From NCBI GenBank assembly GCA_029582265.1, contig CM055823.1:310001-374000 (forward strand): 64,000 nucleotides of DNA, given 5' to 3'. The stretch comes from Zoroaster sp. YZ-2022. Taxonomy: Eukaryota > Echinodermata > Asteroidea > Forcipulatida > Zoroasteridae. A program made the position numbers and the translations under genes. Shown piece by piece: positions 11,900 through 23,093 of the stretch. How positions within the stretch are numbered: the first letter of the stretch is position 1; each line of letters opens with the position of its first letter. The notes beneath the pieces are model-generated. The model was not told the origin of the DNA, made no database searches, and saw only the letters and a list, made by a program, of their open reading frames with translations.

Positions 11900-14024
11900 C
11901 CTACACAGAAAAAGAGAAGCTGTAGTTTTAAGTGAAGACCAATGTACATTAAAAGTACACTTTATTTCCTCCACAACAAAAATGTAAGTTGGCAACAAAA
12001 TATTGGCATTAAAAGTAATACTAGTATTCTAACACAAATTGCTCTTATCATATAAATAAAACATATAAATAATTTGTATTCCTCTTTAGTTTTCGTCTTT
12101 TTGTCTTATAGAAACTATTTAACTTGGCATAAATGATGGCATTAAAACGATGACTCGTAATTTGTCAAAAGCTTAACCTGAATGTTAAGTATAAAAATCA
12201 AGTTGGTTCCTCTTTGGTAGTAAAAAGTCAGTTGATTTGTTATACCCTGTACAGTGTATATAATAATAAAACTTTTTAAGACAATAGCACACATGTGTTT
12301 AACCTGGTACTGATGGCAATAAAATAATGATTTGTTTTTCCAAAAGTATTGCTTTGTTCTGTAAAAATAAAGTAAATAAATAGTTAACAAATATATAAAT
12401 TTCCTCTTGGTCCTCTCTCTGTTTGTTGGCTTATAGTACAATATAACACACGTTACATAATATGATACAAGTACTAAACTTGGCATAAATAATGACACTA
12501 GATCTAAAGCAAGTACTACAAAAAGACAATAATCTTAACAATAATACACGTACACACTGGAATTTATATATATGAAGCCCCTTGATCAAAGCATAAAACT
12601 CTACATACAAATTATCAAGTACTCTGCAAAGGTATTTGTCAGCAGGTAAATGTAAAATTTAAAAGCATAAAGAAATTCAAATGACGTATTCGTGTATTTA
12701 AGTACTTAAACTGGCAAAAATGTTTGGTTTTAAAATGTTTAAAGAAGTTTAATGAACAAAGAAAACTTAAAGGTATGCTACATCATTACTTTTTGAAAGA
12801 ATGTATTCACTCCAATCAACAATTTTTGAAAATACACAGCATACAATTAACTGGTGAAAATTTCGCACTATCACTTATACGTCCTTTTGCAATTGATGAA
12901 TGTCACAATTATGTAGTTTTATTAATTGATGTCGGTGCAAAAAGATATGCAACAAAAACAGATAATTATTGAAGATATTGTACAAAAACATTAAAAAATA
13001 CTTTTTTGAGCCATTACATTCGTTTCTGTCATGTGTAAAACAATGTCACAACAAAATAAAACAAACAAGAATAAAAAACAATGGTTTTTACTGCAGTGTA
13101 ACCTTACACCTGCAGGGCAAGATCAACATCAGCAGCAGCTGCAGCTGCGCGCGCCAGTCTCTCCTTCCTTCCGCCACACCTGTCAGATGCACCCTTCAGA
13201 AAGTGGGCAACTTCCCTTTGGATTTCTACGTCTGTTGCTTTGCAAGTTGCCTGTTTCACGGATCGCTTCTGTATGAAAGACAAAGTTAGAAGAAATAAAC
13301 TTTAGCCCAATGTCAGTAAAATTGTTACAGCAGAAAATTTGGCCAAGTGTATTTGTTCCGTGAATTATAAATTAGGCCTGAATCAGTGAAAGAAGCCGCT
13401 TGGTCGGCAGCCGTCAGCGCCAACCAGCATTCATCAATCCCACGACAGTCATGAACAAAATTTGAACGCCCAAAGACCGTCACTACATGCAAGTAAAAAT
13501 TTGAATATTGCATGATGTTATTGAATAATATTCAAACTTTGGTCATGAATCACTTTTTAAATACAACTGTACAGAAAGATGACATAGCATTTTTGGAGTT
13601 GACCATGAATTGTTTATATATTGTTTGAAGGAAGATAACTACAAAGCAATAAACTAACAATGACATTTTGTTTACAAAATAGGCCCCTTATAACTAGAAA
13701 TATAACAAACGAACAAAACATCAGGGAAAAATTGCAAGTAAGATGAATCACTTCCCAAACACATGAATTCTCTATTCCAATTCTCATTTTGAAATTACTG
13801 GGATATAACCCTTGAAAATTTTCTCTTAAATACATGCACTTTTGAAATTAATGCTTTTAGAAATGCTTGCTACTGTAAAGTATTTGGGAAGTCCTTCAGT
13901 GTTCAAACCGTTTCAGATGTTTTCATTCCCTTCAACCATTGACACAAATATTTTAACTAACTCGCACTCTTTAAAACAATGTAACAATAATTGCATCGGG
14001 GATAAAGAAGATATTTATTTGGTT
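11900..14024. other. Transposon interior, nothing recognised
   Basis: AT-rich interior of the 6.65 kb element. The open frames here (for example 12142-12498, minus) are low-complexity and match no family I know. Confidence 0.35.
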
Positions 14025-14232
14025 TTACCTTATCGATATGTGATAAGCACTGTATACTCAGTGCTTTTTCAGTCTCTGCGGAAAAAATCAACAGGCTAAC
14101 CACTCGGTGGGATACGAACCCACGACCTCCCGCATACTAGAGCAGATTTAGTTAGCCTGTGGATTTTTTCCGCAGGATCGGAAAGCACTGAGTATCACAG
14201 TGCTTATCACATATTGGTGTAGGTAAAACCAA
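14025..14232. repeat. Inverted tRNA-like SINE pair (hairpin)
   Basis: Two ~75 bp arms, each containing AGCACTGAGTAT/ATACTCAGTGCT and a CGGAAAAAATC/GATTTTTTCCG core, face each other around a 50 bp tRNA-like loop. On the minus strand the loop contains a B-box-like GGGTTCGTATCCC next to ACCGAGTGG. The arm sequence is the tail of the SINE at 58915-59075, so this looks like two copies or a copy plus a duplicated tail joined head to head. Confidence 0.6.
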
Positions 14233-14251
14233 ATTAATAACTCGTACTCAC

Positions 14252-15235
14252 TTTCTAAAATGGTCCTTAAGCGGAGAGTTTTAAATGCTCTTTTCCTCCC
14301 TGTCCTGTCCAGTTGATCAGTCGCCCAGTCCATTGTCCACCACTCCCTCAAAAATTCTCCGTGACAGCGCCGCACACACTGTAGCCTCACATGTGACCAC
14401 AAAGCAATCTGAAACAAAGTGGTTACACGAAATTTAATTTCAAATGCAATAGGCAGTTCACAGATGTACACCCAAAATCTAGCCTACAGGAATGACACAT
14501 CTTCGTTAAAGACTTTTAGGTAAAATATAGGATTGGTAAAGCTGACAGTGCAGTGTTCTTACTTGGTGTCATTTCAAAACAAACCTGTGAAAATCTGAAA
14601 GCTTGCTATTTATTCAGTTGGTACTGGTACCAATCCTCCAGAGAAATATTTCCATCTGAAAATGTTGTCTTCTGCAAAATTGTATCTTAAAGAACTCCAA
14701 AATTGCTGCAGCTAGGTTTAATTACAAGAATGTGCTCAACATCACTGATATTAAAAAGAAACCACTTTAGTTGTTTTCTTGATGGTTTTGCTGTACAAAA
14801 CAATTATGATAAAAAAATTCTGAACCTCCCTACACAACACTAATTTCAGTATTATAAAAGCACATTCAGCCAACCACAGGAATTATTTGAGCATAGTTCA
14901 AAACGAAATTGCTAAAACCATACCAAGTGTTTCTGCAAGTGCTTGTCGGCTTCCAGATGGTTCTCCAGGAGGTCGACATCCTCCAAAGACTTCAGAGGAA
15001 ACACCAAACCATCTGGAAGCTCATATTCGTCTTCGGTAGTAGTTATCTTCGCTTGGCAGACAAGCACTCTCACCAGTCTCCTCTTCAGCCAGCGACAATG
15101 CAGACTCCCTGAAAATCCAATCTATATGCTGGTCGACTTCAGCTTGGATCTTTCTCTTTTGTCCGTGAAGTTGTCTGGTTCGATGCCATTTCTTTTCCAA
15201 GAGCTGTTCAAAGTTTATTAATGGAAGGATAAACA
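14252..15235 (-). CDS. DUF4806-like gene fragment within the transposon (two exons seen)
   Basis: Two minus-strand exons fit together. The upstream one (about 15235-14934) follows an acceptor-like TTTTTCAACTAG and ends at a GTATGG donor. It reads an acidic helical sequence with QAEVDQHIDWIFRESA and, after a frame change near 15050, YELPDGLVFPLKSLEDV followed by LLENHLEADKHLQKHL. The downstream exon (14408-14252) follows TTTGTTTCAG, contains WTMDWATDQLDRTGRKRAFK and TLRLRTILE, and ends at GTGAG. The FPLKSLEDVDLLENHL block and the KRAFKTLRL block match the start and end of DUF4806 as I remember it, a domain of unknown function often met in repeated, transposon-linked genes. The frame change may be an error or a tiny unrecognised intron. 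The promoter and other exons were not identified. Confidence 0.45.
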
Positions 15236-18000
15236 CTAGTTGAAAAACAAATTTAAAAAGGATGCGGCCTCAAGAAGGGACGATCTTTATATTTATATTT
15301 TAGAAACATGGAAAAGCACACACCCAGGCCCCAAAATGACCCATGGCACTCACAGCAATTGCCGTGGGCTTGATATTGCAACATAGATTAATTTGGGTGA
15401 ATCACTGAGACACTTACATTTATATCAGTATGTGTTATAAACAAAAGCTCGGTTGGTGTTTCTAGTTGCAGGCTGCACTTTCCATTGCAACTTGATACCA
15501 AATCACTCCGCACTGCACAATAACTAAGAAAAAAATAAAAGATCACCAAATTAAAATCAATAAATAATGTGGAAGATGGAACTCTGCCATACTTATTTGA
15601 CTTGTCTGAACACTTTCCATAAAAATGATCATTTGCCAAAGCTTCGAGACTTGTAGTAAATTGTACATTAAAGGTACATGTATGATATACATGTAGCTTT
15701 GGTAAACAAAAAATCTGGATAAGTTTCAATCTGAAAGCTGAATGTTTACAAAGGTGAAACTTGTACCAATCCCCCTGCAACACTCGAAATGAACACAATA
15801 TGAATATCACAAAAATTACTGATAAAATAGAAACCGGCTCATTCGCTGTTCTCTCGAAAACGTGAACACCGATTTTGATGAAATTTTCACAGGTTAGTTT
15901 TATGTGTATTTTGAAATCTAGATGATTGGAATGAATGCATTAATCAATCCTGCCAATGATCATACATGTACCTTCAATGTTAAATACTTAAGTTGTAATA
16001 ATAATATAGAGCTTAATGCCAAAGACATGGAAATAAATTTTAATATTACAATGTCAACAACCTTGTTTGTCAGAAAACAACCATTTGAATTATGCGATTA
16101 ATCCATGTTTGTCTCAACTCTAGACTAAGCTTTTGAATAATACTATTATAGTATTAATAGGCCTAACGTTAATACTTTCAGGCCTTTAGGCCCAATGAAC
16201 ATGCATGCCCTAACGTTAGACGTGAAGTTAAACATCAAGCAGGTCGCTTTCGCACTCCAAGTCAAGTTAAACATTTTTGTTTACCTCATTGGCTGATCGT
16301 AGACATATATCCTAAAATGAATTATATTCTAATCCAATATGTTTCTATTGCTTGTGTGTTTCTTCGTTGATAGCATTTTAGTGAAATAGACTTTGACAAC
16401 ATAAACATGAAAACATAACGTTACTGAAACAGTGTAGTAACTAACGTTAGTATCACTACTAATACTAGTATCAGCAATTGCGCCCGTGAGACCACGGTAG
16501 AGTGTTGTGCAAAAACTCAACTATACCTTGTAAAAACATCCTTACTGCATTAGCAGATTAGATCAAGAAAAAGAGTCCTCTCTATTTCACTTTCTGAACG
16601 ATAAAATCACCACAAATGTAAAAACTCTGGGTGTGTTAGAACTAGCACTAGGCCTAACGTTACAGACGGTAGAGAATAAGCCATCTTGAAAACACTGTTT
16701 CTGTACTGTACTGGTTCCCGATGTGAAACACGCGTCATGTCCATATATGTATTGGTATGATACCACTGATAGACATCGATTCTTACGCTTAATTGAACCC
16801 GTAATACTTTTCGGGTAATTCAGAACTTATTTATCACAGCATACTGTACATACGAAAATATTCGGTATGGCCGGGTATCGATTTTAATTGTTACGATTGT
16901 TATGGGGCCTATGTGATTTTACGAATGCTCCCAAATGGGAATTTATCAAGGTTTTTCTGTTCCGCTACGAAACTTGAAAATCGTAATTTTAAAGAACAAT
17001 TACTTTCGCTAGTTTTAATGGTATACTTTCTAGGCTGCCTACTTTCTACAGTTATATAGAATTGAAACAAACGACGGGTTCCAAATACCAAACATATACG
17101 ATCCCTTGAATTTACACACTCATGTCACCCATGCAGCCTGGGAGAGGCGGCCTGGAGTAGCTATGCGCCCATGGTCATATCTGCAAAGTTATGACTGGTT
17201 TCCATCTAAAACTCACCTGAAATTAACGTAGTCCTCCAACCGTCAAAGAGGTGAGATTTTTGAAGAATATTTGCTTTCAAAAATGAAGAAAATGAACTTA
17301 AATCACACGCTGACGTTATCGAAAATTTTGGCAATCGTGGCTGCATCTAAGATGTGTGAAAAATGCGCCAACACAGCCATTACATGACAGCCAATGCAAT
17401 GAGGATGCAGTCGATCACGCTGCTCAGGTGGATACGTCACACAGATATCACATGCACACATTGCTTGTTTATTGCATGCTTGCTGCAGCTAGATCGTTCC
17501 CCGACCCTCTGCCCGGAAGTGTACCGCCCAGCCCCACCGGTCTCATCCAACCTTGGTTCGGTGGTGGGACCGAGCGAACAGCCTGGTATTTTTTACTATA
17601 AGCTTTGGGTACGATCTGAGCAATTTATGTGTAACGTTATCGCAATGACCGGATCGCCCAGCTCCACCGATCCAGAGAAAAAAAAAAGACCACGGACGAA
17701 AGAAAACACACTGTGGTCGCTCCATCCATGTTCCATCACACGATTAATACATTTAAACACATTTTAGTAGTTTATTTTTATTTATTATTATTACAGGAGG
17801 GATTTATAAAAATCAATACTGCAGGCGGCCCGAGGTCGGACCATGTTCGGACCAGCGGCTTAAAAGCTACAAAAGGAAAAAACACCAACGATCAAGTAAC
17901 GCTTACTCTCAAACTGAATCTCAACTCCCGCTTGGCATATTTCCTTAAAAGCAAATTACAACAAAGCTTAAATTGATCTTGATAATAATTAATTGTCGTG
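15236..18000. other. Transposon interior, nothing recognised
   Basis: No domain could be assigned. An overlapping pair of frames at 17356-17767 lies in moderately GC-rich DNA near the right subterminal region but shows no motif. Confidence 0.3.
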
Positions 18001-18201
18001 CTCGGTCCTCCGTCGGGCCGACTTCGGCTGCATGACCATACGCTGTCCGTGAGCGGTCCACAAGCGGCAAACCGCTGATGAATTACTGCTCGGTTATCTG
18101 GCAGCTACCATCGGCGGACCACTGTCGGTTGCGGGCGGCGTGCCGATGCCGCGCAGCCACTCTCCAGCCGCTGGCGGCCCGCCAGCGGCTTGCGCACTGG
18201 G

Positions 18202-20885
18202 ACCATGTGTAATAATCTCTTCTTGGAATAATTAGTGTGGTTCTAAAAATAACCTGTAGCGTAGTGAGGATAGTTAAAGATGTTTTGAACAGTATGACTC
18301 TTGAAACAGAACACACTGTTAGACAAAGCAAAATAAACAATACTGCAAATTGCATGGGTTACCTTTGTCAGCAGCAACCTGTGAACGATCTCTCAACTCT
18401 GGTTAAAGATGTTTTGAACAGTATGACTCTTGAAACAGAGCAAAATAAACAATACTGCAAATTGCATGGGTTACCTTTGTCAGCAGCAACCTGTGAACGA
18501 TCTCTCAACTCTGGACCCATTTTCTGAGAATGGCTTGGCTGATCACCTGTGAGAGACATTACTTCTGTAAAAACAAAATAGATATACATCCACAAGTTAA
18601 ATTTGATTTGAAGCTTTGCATGATGGATTGGATATTAAAAGGTTAGGTTTATGGGTAACACCATGTGTAATAATCTCTTCTTGGAATAATTAGTGTGGTT
18701 CTGAAAATAACCTGTAGCGTAGTGAGGATAGTTAAAGATGTTTTGAACAGTATGACTCTTGAAACAGAACACACTGTTAGACAAAGCAAAATAAACAATA
18801 CTGCAAATTGCATGGGTTACCTTTGTCAGCAGCAACCTGTGAACGATCTCTCAACTCTGGACCCATTTTCTGAGAATGGCTTGGCTGATCACCTGTGAGA
18901 GACATTACTTCTGTAAAAACAAAATAGATATACACTGTACATCCACAAGTTAAATTTGATTTGAAGCTTTGCATGATGGATTGGATATTAAAAGGTTAGG
19001 TTTATGGGTAACACCATGTGTAATAATCTCTTCTTGGAATAATTAGTGTGGTTCTGAAAATAACCTGTAGCGTAGTGAGGATAGTTAAAGATGTTTTGAA
19101 CAGTATGACTCTTGAAACAGAACACACTGTTAGACAAAGCAAAATAAACAATACTGCAAATTGCATGGGTTACCTTTGTCAGCAGCAACCTGTGAACGAT
19201 CTCTCAACTCTGGACCCATTTTCTGAGAATGGCTTGGCTGATCACCTGTGAGAGACATTACTTCTGTAAAAAAAAAATAGATATACATCCACAAGTTAAA
19301 TTTGATTTGAAGCTTTGCATGATGGATTGGATATTAAAAGGTTAGGTTTATGGGTAACACCATGTGTAATAATCTCTTCTTGGAATAATTAGTGTGGTTC
19401 TGAAAATAACCTGTAGCGTAGTGAGGATAGTTAAAGATGTTTTGAACAGTATGACTCTTGAAACAGAACACACTGTTAGACAAAGCAAAGATAAACAATA
19501 CTGCAAATTGCATGGGTTACCTTTGTCAGCAGCAACCTGTGAACGATCTCTCAACTCTGGACCCATTTTCTGAGAATGGCTTGGCTGATCACCTGTGAGA
19601 GACATTACTTCTGTAAAAACAAAATAGATATACATCCACAAGTTAAATTTGATTTGAAGCTTTGCATGATGGATTGGATATTAAAAGGTTAGGTTTATGG
19701 GTAACACCATGTGTAATAATCTCTTCTTGGAATAATTAGTGTGGTTCTGAAAATAACCTGTAGCGTAGTGAGGATAGTTAAAGATGTTTTGAACAGTATG
19801 ACTCTTGAAACAGAACACACTGTTAGACAAAGCAAAATAAACAATACTGCAAATTGCATGGGTTACCTTTGTCAGCAGCAACCTGTGAACGATCTCTCAA
19901 CTCTGGACCCATTTTCTGAGAATGGCTTGGCTGATAACCTGTGAGAGACATTACTTCTGTAAAAACAAAATAGATATACATCCACAAGTTAAATTTGATT
20001 TGAAGCTTTGCATGATGGATTGGATATTAAAAGGTTAGGTTTATGGGTAACACCATGTGTAATAATCTTCTTGGAATAATTAGTGTGGTTCTGAAAATAA
20101 CCTGTAGCGTAGTGAGGATAGTTAAAGATGTTTTGAACAGTATGACTCTTGAAACAGAACACACTGTTAGACAAAGCAAAATAAACAATACTGCAAATTG
20201 CATGGGTTACCTTTTGTCAGCAGCAACCTGTGAACGATCTTCAACTCTGGACCCATTTTCTGAGAATGGCTTGGCTGATCACCTGTGAGAGACATTACTT
20301 CTGTAAAAACAAAATAGATATACATCCACAAGTTAAATTTGATTTGAAGCTTTGCATGATGGATTGGATATTAAAAGGTTAGGGTTTATGGGTAACACCA
20401 TGTGTAATAATCTCTTCTTGGAATAATTAGTGTGGTTCTGAAAATAACCTGTAGCGTAGTGAGGATAGTTAAAGATGTTTTGAACAGTATGACTTTGAAA
20501 CAGAACACACTGTTAGACAAAGCAAAATAAACAATACTGCAAATTGCATGGGTTACCTTTGTCAGCAGCAACCTGTGAACGATCTCTCAACTCTGGACCC
20601 ATTTTCTGAGAATGGCTTGGCTGATAACCTGTGAGAGACATTACTTCTGTAAAAACAAAATAGATATACATCCACAAGTTAAATTTGATTTGAAGCTTTG
20701 CATGATGGATTGGATATTAGAAGGTTAGGTTTATGGGTAACACCATGTGTAATAATCTCTTCTTGGAATAATTAGTGTGGTTCTGAAAATAACCCGTAGC
20801 GTAGTGAGGATAGTTAAAGATGTTTTGAACAGTATGACTCTTGAAACAGAACACACTGTTAGACAAAGGAAAATAAACAATACTG
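18202..20885 (-). repeat. Tandem array block 2: ~347 bp mini-exon unit (7 full copies plus a partial)
   Basis: This block continues block 1 beyond the transposon. A partial unit (18202-18402) and a ~100 bp deleted unit are followed by seven nearly identical 346-354 bp units. Each has the same minus-strand acceptor, 90 nt phase 1/1 exon and GTAAC donor. Differences are rare single bases. The array ends at about 20885, where the intron part of the last unit runs into sequence shared with 49540-49650 of the + strand gene. Confidence 0.9.
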
Positions 20886-22078
20886 CAAATTGCATATATA
20901 TTATTTAAGCGTGTGAACGGCTTAGTAAAACTGAAACAGAAATTTGCCACCAAAAAGGACCTACAATTTGTAATCACTCTAGTTTCTGCCTGATTACACA
21001 CATCGTTATTGTTTTTTGCTACATGCATGACTATCATCAGGTACAGACTATAAGTAAGTGGATTTAGTAAGAATTTTTTTTACTTAAATAATTAATCTCA
21101 CATCAATTCACTGGGATCGGATCCAGTTATCATCGAATTATTATCGAGAGAATAAAAAGAGAAGATTTCAAATTAAGCTTGGTTGCAAACCAAGTTGTCC
21201 AAAGCCATGTTTATTCCTAAAGAATTTGTTCCAAACTAACTTGATCCCTAATTTAAAGTTTGTTCAAATCAAAACTCAACACACGCGTCATACTCACAAT
21301 ATGGTTGGGCTTGTCCGTATTCAAACATTTAAAATGTTATTGCATCTTCAAATTTAATATTTCAGATACATACATTGATAAAAAAAAGTGGAGCTGTTTA
21401 GAACAGTCACTGGCAAAACCTCTGGTGTACTGGCATTACCGATTTAGTGGAAATAAATATTGCCATACTGACAATTCAAAACATTTTAAAAACAAGAAAA
21501 TATAACCATACTCACTGAATGCCACATCATTTAGACCAATGGTTTTCAAAGCTGATATCAACACAGCAACACGATCACCTCTCTCGGCATTTCTTCTGAC
21601 CCATTCACTGAGCATTGTTCGTGTCTTTTCTGCTTGATTATATGGTGCATCTGCCGTGAATGTGTCAATGTCTGGTTGTTCGAAACCCAATTCGACAGCT
21701 AGAAACGTCCACTTTTTGCCAATGTCGTTTGATATCTTTGCATTTGTTTTGCATTTAGAACCTCTGGGATGTTACCTGACACAGAAAAGTCAAATAGACA
21801 TTATTCATATAAGGATATAGCAATACCCTTTTGGGGGTAAATACAGAATTAAATAAAAGTGATTTTGCCAAATTTGAGGTCAAGCAATCAACAGAGTGGT
21901 CTTTTCCATAAAAGATCTCTCTGGTTTTTTTTGTCTGATAAGGTGCCTTTACTTTTAGAAAATTTAAATAATTTCCCTTTTTTCACATTAAGAAAAGAGT
22001 AAACTTTCCTAACTTCTCATTAGAATGAATTCTTAAAATCTGAATGCATTTTCACTATATTCACAGACGTCTAAGTAG
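20886..22078 (-). repeat. Inverted duplicate of 46985-48059 and 49550-49650
   Basis: Read on the minus strand this segment follows the + strand gene from just upstream of the Death-domain exon, through that exon and its downstream intron, to the start of the mini-exon unit. There are only scattered differences. It lacks the 1.49 kb insertion that the + strand copy has at 48060-49549. Confidence 0.9.
21516..21775 (-). pseudogene. Death-domain exon, inverted copy with a 1-nt deletion
   Basis: This near-identical copy of the exon at 47277-47537 keeps its acceptor (TGTGTCAG) and donor (GTGAGTATGG). It is 260 nt instead of 261 because one base is missing in the codons for KQIAKI near 21742, which shifts the frame at the start of the domain. 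The rest reads the same apart from one substitution (KTIGLND for KNIGLND). It could be an inactive duplicate, or an allele with a consensus error. Confidence 0.8.
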
Positions 22079-22464
22079 CGATTGATGCCCATGTTGTCAG
22101 AAGTACGTATAGAGACATTAATGATCATGTGTAACTCCATGCCATAGTGCATGCATATAAGTAGCGATTGATGGCCATGTTGTCAGAAGTACGTATAGAG
22201 ACATTAATGATCATGTGCAACTCCATGCCATAGTGCATGCATATAAGTAGCGATTGATGCCCATGTTGTCAGAAGTACGTATAGAGACATTAATGATCAT
22301 GTGCAACTCCATGCCATAGTGCATGCATATAAGTAGCGATTGATGGCCATGTTGTCAGAAGTACGTATAGAGACATTAATGATCATGTGTAACTCCATGC
22401 CATAGTGCATGCATATAAGTAGCGATTGATGCCCATGTTGTCAGAAGTACGTATAGAGACATTA
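22079..22464. repeat. 86 bp satellite, left part (about 4.5 units)
   Basis: Head-to-tail 86 bp units containing CATGTTGTCAGAAGTACGTA and GCCATAGTGCATGCATATAA. The array is interrupted at 22464 by the Harbinger element and continues at 27621. Confidence 0.95.
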
Positions 22465-23093
22465 GAGAGGTTAAGTTACGCGTTTTCGCAAGAACGCGTA
22501 CGCCTAGGGCCCACATTGCGTCATGGATACGCGCGTGTACGTCACCAAAATGTGCGTTCGCAACACACGTACAACTGCTACATCTGCTCGCAACGCCAAA
22601 AGACTGGTTTTGCCGCTCGTAAAAGCGCAGAAAGGTAAGGAAAACTCCTTCTTTTGTTGGTACATTCCGTGTAGAATAAGTCATAACGAAGTTTTATCGC
22701 AAGTTACTTCATCTGTTGTCACATTCATGAGAAGAAAGCAGAATTTGAAATGAAATGCGGGACTTTTTAACCTTATTGAAAAGGTATGTTTTATGTGTGT
22801 GGTTTGATGGTGATGTTAAATATAAATTATGAATATATCTTCATCATCCTATTATATGTAGACTGGCATCGATTTCACAAAGCACTACGATTTATCTTAA
22901 AAAGAGTTGACAATTGTGACATCACATTTTGCTCAGCAGTTAAGATTAATCTTAGGTATTTGTGAAATCGACCCCTGAATATGTGCGTGCTTTGTTTGGC
23001 TCTGGGGTTGCTTTCAGTTTCGTTATCCTTTTGTTTAGTAAACCTAATTCTCGGTAGTTTATTTTCCAACAGAAAAGATAAAGCCTACCTAAT

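Larger units (their letters stand above)
11547..18201. mobile_element. 6.65 kb DNA transposon (CCCAGT...ACTGGG termini) inserted in the mini-exon array
   Basis: The array sequence GGTTTATGGGTAACAC stops at 11546 and resumes at 18202 with ACCATGTGTAATAATC, exactly where the unit would continue. The inserted DNA starts CCCAGTTAGCAA and ends with the complement of CCCAGTGCGCAA, a short terminal inverted repeat. A 2 bp AC (or 3 bp, depending on alignment) is duplicated. The outer ~300 bp at each end is strongly GC-rich and packed with CGGTCC/GGACCG-type subterminal repeats, while the interior is AT-rich. Short CACTA-like ends, dense subterminal repeats and a short target duplication suggest an EnSpm/CACTA-type element, but I see no transposase catalytic core, so the class is uncertain. 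It carries a DUF4806-like gene on the minus strand. Confidence 0.75.

Noticed and set aside
8632..21037. Many repeated ~66-codon frames on both strands in the 347 bp array
   Set aside because: They run through intron sequence of the unit. Only the 90 nt segment between acceptor and donor is treated as an exon.
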